Source of the DNA: Amycolatopsis iheyensis
GTDB lineage: Bacteria; Actinomycetota; Actinomycetes; Mycobacteriales; Pseudonocardiaceae
Direction of reading: 5' to 3'
Assembly: GCF_024703995.1 (NCBI RefSeq)
Contig: NZ_JAMXQV010000039.1
Span: 1-64,000, forward strand
Length of the DNA: 64,000 nt
The notes below the pieces were generated by a model. That model worked only from the letters and a program-made list of their open reading frames with translations. It had not been told where the DNA came from and ran no database searches. How positions within the stretch are numbered: position 1 is the first letter of the stretch; each line of letters begins with the position of its first letter. This document shows, in pieces, positions 7,676-14,266 of this stretch. The position numbers were made by a program, and so were the translations under genes.

Positions 7676-8832
7676 GAGGAGTACGCGCTGTTCTCTTCGA
7701 CGTAGCCGTGCGAAAGGTCCGTGGTGTAGATCGTGGCGGCCTCGCCGCCGACGTTGAGGTCGACGACGATCTCGATGGCCCGGCCGGTGAGGTCGGCCTC
7801 CGTGCGGTCCGCCGCGGGCATGCCCTGGGCGAACAGGGTGACGCCGTTGATCGTGATCGACACCTGCTCCGGGTCGATGCGAGCCGGGACCCGGCCGAGC
7901 GCCATGGCGATCCGGCCCCAGTTCGGGTCGGAGCCGAACAGCGCCGTCTTCACCAGGTTGTCCTCGGCGATGGTGCGGGCGACCGCGATCGCGTCGGTCT
8001 CGGACTCCGCGCCCTGGACGGTGACGTTGACGTCCTTCGTCGCGCCTTCGGAGTCCGCGCGCAGCTGGAGGACCAGGTCGAGGCTGACCCTGGTGAGCAG
8101 CTCGGTGAGCTCGGCGTCGGTGGGTTCGACGCCGCTCGCGCCGGAGGCGAGGACCAGGACGGTGTCGTTGGTGGACGTGCCGCCGTCGACGTCGAGGCGG
8201 TCGAAGGTGACGTGGGTGGCCGAGCGCAGCGCCCGGTCGAGGGCCTCCTTGCTCACCACGGCGTCGGTGGTCAGGACCGAAAGCATGGTGGCGAGGTTCG
8301 GGGCGAGCATGCCGGCGCCCTTGGCGAAACCGCCGACGCTCCAGCCGCTTTCGGCCTTCGCGAAGGCCTGCTTCGGCTTGGTGTCGGTGGTCATGACGCC
8401 CCGGGCGGCGTTCAGGCTCGCCTCGTCGCTCGCGTCGAGGGCCTTGACCGCGGTGTCCACCCCGGACAGGACCGCGTCCATCGGGAGCCGCTCGCCGATC
8501 AGGCCGGTGGAGCAGACGGCGACCTCGATCGCCCCCGTGTGCAGGACCTCGGCGACCTTCTCGGCCGTGGCGTGGGTGTCCTGGAAGCCGCCGGGACCGG
8601 TGGCCGCGTTGGCGCCGCCCGAATTGAGGACGACGGCCTTCAACCGCTGCTGCTTGAGCACCTCCTGCGACCACAGCACCGGCGCGGCCTTGATGACGTT
8701 GCGGGTGAACACGCCGGCCGCGACGTCGAGCGGGCCGTCGTTGACGACCAGGGTGAAGTCGAGCGCGCCGGAGGCCTTGATCCCGGCGGCGATGCCGGCG
8801 GCGCGGAAGCCCTGGGGGCCGGTGACGGTCAC
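7672..8832 (-). CDS. argJ: bifunctional ornithine acetyltransferase / N-acetylglutamate synthase
   Basis: ArgJ recycles the acetyl group from N-acetylornithine to glutamate. 386 residues from the GTG at 8830-8832, which overlaps the argC stop as GTGA. The proprotein self-cleaves before a threonine; here the site is in GMLAPNLATMLSVLTTDA, with the nucleophile in the ATMLSVLTTD stretch. The early KAVVLNSGGANAATG motif and the C-terminal DLSHGYVEENSAYSS end are typical. Because a full ArgJ is present, the pathway is of the cyclic type. Confidence 0.96.
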   Translation of the reverse strand: MTVTGPQGFRAAGIAAGIKASGALDFTLVVNDGPLDVAAGVFTRNVIKAAPVLWSQEVLKQQRLKAVVLNSGGANAATGPGGFQDTHATAEKVAEVLHTGAIEVAVCSTGLIGERLPMDAVLSGVDTAVKALDASDEASLNAARGVMTTDTKPKQAFAKAESGWSVGGFAKGAGMLAPNLATMLSVLTTDAVVSKEALDRALRSATHVTFDRLDVDGGTSTNDTVLVLASGASGVEPTDAELTELLTRVSLDLVLQLRADSEGATKDVNVTVQGAESETDAIAVARTIAEDNLVKTALFGSDPNWGRIAMALGRVPARIDPEQVSITINGVTLFAQGMPAADRTEADLTGRAIEIVVDLNVGGEAATIYTTDLSHGYVEENSAYSS

Positions 8833-9857
8833 GGTGCGACTCCTACGGTGGAAAGGCCGGTGATCTCGGGGAGGCCGAGGGCCAGGTTCATCGACTGGAC
8901 GGCACCGCCGGCGGTGCCCTTGGTGAGGTTGTCGATCGCGGCGACGACGACCAGGCGCCTGGCGTCGGCGTCGACCGTGACCTGCAGCTGGACGTTGTTC
9001 GAGCCGAGCGTCGCCGACGTCGTGGGCCAGGCGCTGGCGGGCAGCAGCTGGACGAACGGTTCGGCGTCGTAGGCCTTCTCGTACGCCGCGCGGGCCGCGG
9101 CTTCGTCGACGCCTTCCTTCAGCGGGGCGCTCGCGGTGGTGAGGATGCCGCGGGGCATCGGCGCGAGCACCGGGGTGAAGGACACGGTGACCTTCTCCCC
9201 CGCGACCGCCGAAAGGTTCTGGGCGAACTCGGGGGTGTGGCGGTGGGCTCCGCCGACGCCGTACGCGCTCGCCGAACCCATCACCTCGGAGCCGAGCAGG
9301 TTCGGCTTGAGGCTCTTGCCGGCGCCGGAGGTGCCGGTGACCGCCACGACCGTGACGTCCGGCTCGACGAGCCCGGCGGCGAACGCCGGCGCGAGGGCCA
9401 GCGAACCGCCGGTCGGGAAGCAGCCGGGGACGGCGACGCGCTTGGCGCCCACGAGCTTCTCGCGGGCGCCGGGCAGTTCGGGCAGGCCGTAGGGCCACTG
9501 GCCGGCGTGGTCGCCGCCGTACCAGCGCTGCCAGTCGGCCGGGTCGGCGAGGCGGTGGTCGGCGCCCAGGTCGACGACCAGGACGTCCGGGCCGAGCTGC
9601 GCCGCGATCCCGGCCGAGTGCCCGTGGGGCAGCGCGAGGAACACGACGTCGTGCCCGGCCAGGGTCTCCGGCGTCGTCTCGGCGAGGACCCGGTCGGCGA
9701 GCGGGACGAGGTGGGGCTGGTGGCCGCCGAGTCTCGTGCCCGCGCTGCTCGCCGCCGTGAGCGCGCCGATCTCGACCTCGGGATGGGTCAGGAGCAGGCG
9801 CAGGAGTTCGCCGCCCGCGTACCCGCTGGCTCCGGCCACCGCGATGTTCACCGTCAT
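8829..9857 (-). CDS. argC: N-acetyl-gamma-glutamyl-phosphate reductase
   Basis: NADPH-dependent third step of arginine synthesis and first gene of the operon. 342 residues from ATG 9855-9857 (MTVNIAVAG). The Rossmann motif VAGASGYAGGELLRLLL opens the protein, the catalytic cysteine lies in VAVPGCFPTG, and the conserved HRHTPEF is at residue 200 or so. An ATG two codons upstream (9861-9863) is possible but lies inside the ARG-box palindrome and before the predicted transcription start. Promoter geometry therefore favours a leaderless mRNA starting at 9857. Confidence 0.95.
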   Translation of the reverse strand: MTVNIAVAGASGYAGGELLRLLLTHPEVEIGALTAASSAGTRLGGHQPHLVPLADRVLAETTPETLAGHDVVFLALPHGHSAGIAAQLGPDVLVVDLGADHRLADPADWQRWYGGDHAGQWPYGLPELPGAREKLVGAKRVAVPGCFPTGGSLALAPAFAAGLVEPDVTVVAVTGTSGAGKSLKPNLLGSEVMGSASAYGVGGAHRHTPEFAQNLSAVAGEKVTVSFTPVLAPMPRGILTTASAPLKEGVDEAAARAAYEKAYDAEPFVQLLPASAWPTTSATLGSNNVQLQVTVDADARRLVVVAAIDNLTKGTAGGAVQSMNLALGLPEITGLSTVGVAP

Positions 9858-9893
9858 ACGCATGATTATGCACGCCCTTGCAAGGCTAAACAA
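9857..9893 (-). promoter_or_regulatory. argC promoter with overlapping ARG box
   Basis: On the minus strand TTGTTT (9888-9893) and CATAAT (9865-9870) are separated by exactly 17 nt. The next likely start base falls at the A of the argC ATG (9857). The 12-mer GCATAATCATGC (9860-9871) is an inverted repeat with GCAT/ATGC arms that covers the -10 box. It resembles actinobacterial ArgR operators, which are AT-rich palindromes with TGCAT half-sites. ArgR bound here would cover the -10 box and block initiation. Confidence 0.7.
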
Positions 9894-9940
9894 ACAGGAT
9901 TCCCGGGAAGTGGTACCCGCCACCTTGGGATGCTGGGCGG

Positions 9941-10906
9941 ATGACGGACACCCCGGCGCGCCTGCTCGGCCTGCTCTCGCTGCTCCAGACGCCACGGGAG
10001 TGGCCGGGCAGCGAGCTGGCCGGCCGGCTCGGCGTCAGCCCGCGCACGATCCGCCGCGACATTGACCGGCTGCGGGACCTCGGTTATCCGGTCGAGGCCA
10101 GCCGCGGCGTCGCGGGCGGGTACCGGCTGGTGGCCGGCGCCGCGATGCCGCCCCTGGTGCTCGACGACGACGAAGCCGTCGCGATCGCGGTGGGCCTGCG
10201 GACCGCCGCGGGGCAGACCGTCGCCGGGATCGAGGAGGCGTCGGTGCGGGCGCTGGCGAAGCTGGAGCAGGTGCTGCCGGCCCGCCTGCGCCGCCGGGTG
10301 GGCACGATCGGCACGGCGACCGTGGCCGTGCCGGCCGGCGGGCCCGCCGTCGACCCGGCGCAGCTGACGGTGTTTGCCGGCGCGATCACCAACCACGAGA
10401 CCGTCCGGTTCCGCTACCGCGCCAACGACGGGACCGAAACCCGGCGCCGGGCCGAGCCGCTCCGGCTGGTCGCCACCGGCCGCCGCTGGTACCTGATCGC
10501 CTACGACCTCGACCGCGACGACTGGCGCATCTTCCGCGTGGACCGGGTCGAGGACGCCCAGGCGACCGGCGGCCGCGCAACCCCTCGCCGGCCGCCCGCG
10601 ACCGACCTGGCGGCCTACGTCGTCGAACGCCTCTACGACCTCGCGCCGACCTACCGGGCGGTGGCGCTGGTGGCCGGATCGGCCGCCGAAATCGGCCCAC
10701 GCCTCGGCGCGGCGGCCGGCGAGCTGACCGATGTGGACGGTGGTCGCTGCCGGTGGCGCAGCTCCGGGGACACGCTGGACTGGCTCGCGTTCCGGTTGCT
10801 GGGGCTCGGTTGCGCGTTCACCGTCGAGGAGCCTCCGGAGCTGGTGGCGCACCTGAAGGCGCTCGCGGACCGCGCCGCCGCGGCCGCTTCCGGCACGCGG
10901 GGTTGA
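9941..10906 (+). CDS. WYL-domain transcriptional regulator
   Basis: 321 residues. The N-terminus is a DeoR/HTH_11-type winged helix (LLGLLSLLQTP..WPGSELAGRLGVSPRTIRRDIDRLRDLGYPV, residues 7-52). A WYL domain follows in the middle: RRRAEPLRLVATGRRWYLIAYDLDRDDWRIFRVDRV, with the WYL signature as WYLIAYD near residue 180, and a WCX-like C-terminus. WYL regulators sense nucleic acids or other ligands in diverse settings. This one is divergent from argC across 83 nt and convergent with the next gene; its target cannot be told from the sequence. The ATG lies 83 nt from argC and no strong Shine-Dalgarno is visible. Confidence 0.9.
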   Translation: MTDTPARLLGLLSLLQTPREWPGSELAGRLGVSPRTIRRDIDRLRDLGYPVEASRGVAGGYRLVAGAAMPPLVLDDDEAVAIAVGLRTAAGQTVAGIEEASVRALAKLEQVLPARLRRRVGTIGTATVAVPAGGPAVDPAQLTVFAGAITNHETVRFRYRANDGTETRRRAEPLRLVATGRRWYLIAYDLDRDDWRIFRVDRVEDAQATGGRATPRRPPATDLAAYVVERLYDLAPTYRAVALVAGSAAEIGPRLGAAAGELTDVDGGRCRWRSSGDTLDWLAFRLLGLGCAFTVEEPPELVAHLKALADRAAAAASGTRG

Positions 10907-10996
10907 TCGGTCGTACGGCACTGCACGCTCCTCCTCTGCTGCGGGACTGCCGATCAGGAGTGCCGGATCAGTTCACGGCGCTGACCCGACGACGAC

Positions 10997-11027
10997 GGCC
11001 GACCGGTCCACTGTGGACCGGCCGGCC
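10997..11027. terminator. hairpin between convergent genes
   Basis: CCGGTCCAC (11003-11011) pairs perfectly with GTGGACCGG (11013-11021), and GGCC/GGCC flanks extend it. It lies between the stop of the WYL regulator and the stop of the leftward 165-residue gene and can serve both strands. There is no U-tract, as is common in high-GC actinomycetes. Confidence 0.6.
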
Positions 11028-11035
11028 GCCGCAGC

Positions 11036-11533
11036 TCAGCTCGGCTCGGCCGCGTCGAGGTCCGTGCGCCTGCTCGGCGGCACCGGCAGGTAGCAGCCCG
11101 GGTGCTCCGGGTCGCAGCCCACGCGGGGCAGCCGGGCGCGGATGCCGCCGGGGGTGCGTTCGAAGTACGCCGCGATCTCCGCGACGCCCTCCCCCGCGAT
11201 CCACCGGTTCTCCAGCTCCGCGTCCATCTCCTCGTTCCACGGGCGGCCCTGCTGCGCAGGACGGCCCGCGGATCTTCGCCGCGGCACCCGGCCACCGCCG
11301 GTCGCGGACAGCAACTCGTCCGCGACCAGGTCGGCGACCGTGGCCGCCACCGCGACGTCCAGGTCGAGGCTGCCCTCGGCGACCGGTTCGCCGCCGGGAC
11401 CACCCGCTTCCAGGGTGATCATCACCCTGGGGGTCGGCACGACGCGGTCCTCGTCCGTCCTGGTCGAGACCACGATCTGGTAGGTGTTCTCCTGGGCCCG
11501 GACCTCGGTCCGGCGCTCTTCGATGATCGACAT
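11036..11533 (-). CDS. uncharacterised protein with C-terminal helix-turn-helix-like region
   Basis: 165 residues, family not recognised. Residues about 1-75 are acidic and strand-like. Residues 85-100 are basic and low-complexity (RRRSAGRPAQQGR). Residues about 97-145 (PWNEEMDAELENRWIAGEG, then VAEIAAYFERTPGGIRARL) look like a SANT/Myb- or sigma-4-like helix-turn-helix of the kind that recognises DNA. A cysteine pair near the end (VGCDPEHPGCYL) might bind metal. Two inverted copies of a 14-nt near-palindrome sit just upstream and could be its own operators. No signal peptide or membrane segment is visible. A DNA-binding role is inferred only from these features. Confidence 0.75.
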   Translation of the reverse strand: MSIIEERRTEVRAQENTYQIVVSTRTDEDRVVPTPRVMITLEAGGPGGEPVAEGSLDLDVAVAATVADLVADELLSATGGGRVPRRRSAGRPAQQGRPWNEEMDAELENRWIAGEGVAEIAAYFERTPGGIRARLPRVGCDPEHPGCYLPVPPSRRTDLDAAEPS

Positions 11534-11555
11534 GCCACGAAGCTAGCGCGCACCC

Positions 11556-11610
11556 CCGACAATTTTCGGCTACGCGCTGCTCACGGCCGACTTCGCTCGG
11601 AAATTGTCGG
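11556..11610. promoter_or_regulatory. paired 14-nt near-palindromes upstream of the 165-residue gene
   Basis: CCGACAATTT (11556-11565) and AAATTGTCGG (11601-11610) are perfect 10-nt inverted copies, 35 nt apart. Each belongs to a near-palindromic 14-mer of the form CCGAnAATTnTCGG (11556-11569 and 11597-11610, the latter with one more mismatch). They lie 23-77 nt upstream of the start at 11533, a place typical of operators. AT-rich cores stand out in this GC-rich sequence. Confidence 0.5.
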
Positions 11611-11682
11611 ACCCCTCGCCTAACGTCCCTCCCCGACCACACCACGTGATCGGGAGGCGACGATGAGACACCGGCGGACAAG

Positions 11683-11721
11683 ACGGTGCCCCGGTCCGGG
11701 CGAACCGGACCGGGGCACCGT
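11683..11721. terminator. 16-bp perfect hairpin after the tap-like gene
   Basis: Arms 11683-11698 and 11706-11721 are exact reverse complements of 16 nt around a 7-nt loop. It begins 17 nt beyond the stop of the leftward Tap-type peptidase gene, so it is most likely that gene's terminator. No U-tract follows. Confidence 0.75.
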
Positions 11722-11737
11722 GGGGAGCTTCGTCAGC

Positions 11738-13336
11738 TCAGAAATGCAGCAGCTGAGCCAGTTGCTTGTCCTGAGCGGCCTTCGCGGAGTTGTCCGACTT
11801 CTGCGCCGCGGCGCCGTCGGGCACCGGCGGCGGCACCGGGCTGCACTGCGCGTCCGAGTGGTTGCCGGGCTGACGCTTCGGCAGCGTGCCGTTCGCCAGG
11901 TAGTCGGCGATCTTGTCGTCCACACAGGACACCCCGGACAGCGACCCGGCGTGCGTCGTGCCACCCGGCGCGCTGATCAGGCTCGAGTTCGGGAACCGCT
12001 TCCGGACCTCGAGGCTGCCCGCGTACGGCGTGGCGGCGTCGAGCTCCTCGCTGATCAGGAGCGCCCCGGCGACCTTGCGGCCGTCGATGTCCACCGGCTT
12101 GCCCGCCTTCGCCGGCCAGTACACGCAGGGCGCGTTGAACCAGGCGTTGCCCCAGGTCTCGAACGGGGCCTTGAAGTAGGTCAGCCAGTTGTCGGCGCGC
12201 CACTTGTTCCAGTTGGCGGGCCACTGCACGTCGGTGCACTGCACGCCGAGGTAGACGGCGAACCCGTTGTCGTTGCCCGGCGGGTTCGAGTCGTCGTAGA
12301 GCGCCTTGAGCGTCTGCCAGTCACCCTTGTGCACGTAGCCGTCGAAGGCCTTGGCCATGTCGACCCAGCCGAAGACGTAGTAGCCGGCCTGCAGGAAGAC
12401 GTCGGTCCACTCGTCGCCGCCGATGACGCCGCCCGCCGGGTTCTTGGCGAGCTTGCGCTGCGTGTCGTACCAGAGCTTCTCGACGGCGGAGCCGGTCTTG
12501 CCCAGGTGGTAGACGCTGTCGTAGGACGCCAGCCAGTCGAAGTAGATCTTGATGTTCTTGTCGAAGGCCACGTCCTGGTCGAGGTTGGCCTGGTACCAGA
12601 CCTTCCGCGGGTCGACGTTGCCGTCGAGCACCATCCGGCGGACGTTCTTCGGGTACATCGTGCTGTACACCTGGCCGAGGTAGGTGCCGTAGGAGAAGCC
12701 GTAGTAGTTGATCTGCTTCTCGCCCAGCGCCTTGCGCAGGCTGTCCATGTCCTGCGCGACGTCGGTCGTCTTCAGGTGGTCGAGGATCTCGCCGTTCTTG
12801 CGGCACGCGTCGGCGTAGCCCTTCGAACGCGCGAGCCAGGTCTTCTCCAGCTTCGGCGTGGTCGGCACGTAGGCCGGCCGGTTGTAGCTGAAGTAGTTCC
12901 CGTCGCAGCTGATCGACGGCTTGCTGGACCCGACGCCCCGCGGGTCGAAGCCGATCCAGTCGTAGTTGTCACCCGCGTGGTTCGGCACGTACTTGCCGAG
13001 CACCGACAGGCCCAGGCCGGAGCCGCCGGGACCACCCGGGTTCACCAGCATGATCCCCTGCGACTGCGGGGTCTTGTGCTTGATCCGCGACACCGCGACG
13101 GAGACCTTCGTCCCACCCGGCTTCGCGTAGTCCATCGGCACCTCGAGGAAGCCGCATTCGGCGCCCGCGGCCTTCAGGCTCGCCGACGCGCAGGGCCCCC
13201 AGGCGATCGGCGCGGGGCTGAACTGCACCCCGGGGTCCGCCGAGGCGGCGGGCGCGGCGGCCATCAGCCCGGCCGCGAGGCCCGCGGCGGCGACGGCGGC
13301 AACGATTCTTTTCACAGTCGTCCTTTTCGTCCGCAT
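11738..13336 (-). CDS. secreted alpha/beta-hydrolase, tripeptidyl aminopeptidase (Tap) type
   Basis: 532 residues from ATG 13334-13336. An N-terminal signal peptide is clear: basic MRTKRTTVKR, then a long Ala/Gly hydrophobic core ending near ASADPG (residue about 34). The serine peptidase S33 fold is marked by LVNPGGPGGSG (oxyanion side, residues 105-115), the nucleophile elbow GFSYGT with Ser215, and the C-terminal TTHAGSLSGVSCV with the likely catalytic histidine, a Tap-like C-terminal domain. Streptomyces Tap enzymes remove N-terminal tripeptides from secreted proteins. The gene has its own upstream inverted repeat and a downstream terminator, so it is probably monocistronic. An in-frame start a few codons later is possible. 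Confidence 0.9.
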   Translation of the reverse strand: MRTKRTTVKRIVAAVAAAGLAAGLMAAAPAASADPGVQFSPAPIAWGPCASASLKAAGAECGFLEVPMDYAKPGGTKVSVAVSRIKHKTPQSQGIMLVNPGGPGGSGLGLSVLGKYVPNHAGDNYDWIGFDPRGVGSSKPSISCDGNYFSYNRPAYVPTTPKLEKTWLARSKGYADACRKNGEILDHLKTTDVAQDMDSLRKALGEKQINYYGFSYGTYLGQVYSTMYPKNVRRMVLDGNVDPRKVWYQANLDQDVAFDKNIKIYFDWLASYDSVYHLGKTGSAVEKLWYDTQRKLAKNPAGGVIGGDEWTDVFLQAGYYVFGWVDMAKAFDGYVHKGDWQTLKALYDDSNPPGNDNGFAVYLGVQCTDVQWPANWNKWRADNWLTYFKAPFETWGNAWFNAPCVYWPAKAGKPVDIDGRKVAGALLISEELDAATPYAGSLEVRKRFPNSSLISAPGGTTHAGSLSGVSCVDDKIADYLANGTLPKRQPGNHSDAQCSPVPPPVPDGAAAQKSDNSAKAAQDKQLAQLLHF

Positions 13337-13340
13337 TCGA

Positions 13341-13380
13341 CAGAGTTCGCCAGATTTCGACGAAACTACCGGCAACTCTG
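13341..13380. promoter_or_regulatory. nested inverted repeat in front of the tap-like gene
   Basis: CAGAGTTCGCC (13341-13351) pairs with GGCAACTCTG (13371-13380) with one bulged base, and TTTCG/CGAAA (within 13355-13365) forms an inner stem. It starts 4 nt upstream of the start codon. It could be a 5'-UTR hairpin controlling translation or an operator; the sequence does not decide between them. Confidence 0.45.
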
Positions 13381-13508
13381 GACAATCTCGTCGACGGCCG
13401 CGACTTCCGCCATCCGTCTTTCGTCGGTACCTGAGCCCGTCGTCGAGTCCCGGAACTGTCGGTGCCCGGCAGTACGCTCCGGGTCGCCGGAACGCGATGG
13501 GAGGCCCC

Positions 13509-14198
13509 ATGAACACCGACGATCAGCTGGTCAAGGCGATCCGCGCCGGGCTGGCCGAGCTGGCGGACCCGGTGAAGGCACCGGCGATGCGGGCCTACAT
13601 GAAGTCCGCGATGCCCTTCCGCGGGGTCGCGAAGCCCGAGCGGGCGCAGCTGCTGAAGCGGGTGCTCGCCGACCACATACTGCCGGATCGGGTGAACTAT
13701 TCGACGACCGTGCTGGAGTTGTGGCGGGCCGCCGAATTCCGCGAGGAGCGCTACGCGGCGATCGATCTTTCCGGGCACCGGGCGTATCGGCAGTGGCAGG
13801 ATCCGGGCCTGCTCCCGATGTACGAGGAAATGATCGTCAGCGGCGCGTGGTGGGACTACGTCGACGAGCTGGCCATCCGCCGCGTCGGCCCGATCCTGCG
13901 AGCCGACCGCGAGCGGGTCACGCCGATCATGCTGGCGTGGGCAGCCGACGCCGACTTGTGGCGCCGCCGCACGGCGATCATCTGCCAGGTCGGGGCCAAA
14001 GCGGACACCGACACGGACTTGCTCACCAGGACGATCGAACCCGCGATCGCCGAGCCGGAGTTCTTCCTGCGCAAGGGAATCGGCTGGGCGCTGCGCGAGT
14101 ACGCGAAGACGGCGCCAGACTGGGTCCGGTCGTTCGTGGACGATCACCCCGGGCTGTCGGGCTTGTCGCGGCGGGAAGCGTTGAAGCACATCGGCTGA
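13509..14198 (+). CDS. DNA alkylation repair protein, AlkD-like
   Basis: 229 residues, HEAT-like repeat protein related to AlkC/AlkD DNA glycosylases that remove bulky or cationic alkylated bases without flipping them. Family features: MPFRGVAKPERAQLLK near residue 37, WRAAEFREERYAAI near 75, and the WWDYVDELAIRRVG segment near 115, followed by tryptophan- and arginine-rich helices (LWRRRTAI, FFLRKGIGWALREYAKTAPDWV) that line the DNA groove in AlkD. GGGAGG (13499-13504) sits 4 nt before the ATG at 13509. An earlier in-frame ATG at 13497 lies before this ribosome-binding site. It is monocistronic and convergent with pheT. Confidence 0.88.
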   Translation: MNTDDQLVKAIRAGLAELADPVKAPAMRAYMKSAMPFRGVAKPERAQLLKRVLADHILPDRVNYSTTVLELWRAAEFREERYAAIDLSGHRAYRQWQDPGLLPMYEEMIVSGAWWDYVDELAIRRVGPILRADRERVTPIMLAWAADADLWRRRTAIICQVGAKADTDTDLLTRTIEPAIAEPEFFLRKGIGWALREYAKTAPDWVRSFVDDHPGLSGLSRREALKHIG

Positions 14199-14266
14199 AT
14201 CGGCCGGTGGAACGGCGAAGAGGGGCCGGTTCCCCGGCCCCTCCCCGTGTTCGTCGTACGCTGTGG

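Noticed and set aside
9861..9863. An ATG two codons upstream of the chosen argC start
   Set aside because: It falls inside the ARG-box palindrome and before the predicted transcription start; the MTVNIAVAG opening matches the family.
11001..11021. A long-range regulatory role for the hairpin before the 165-residue gene
   Set aside because: Its position between convergent stop codons is explained well enough by termination.
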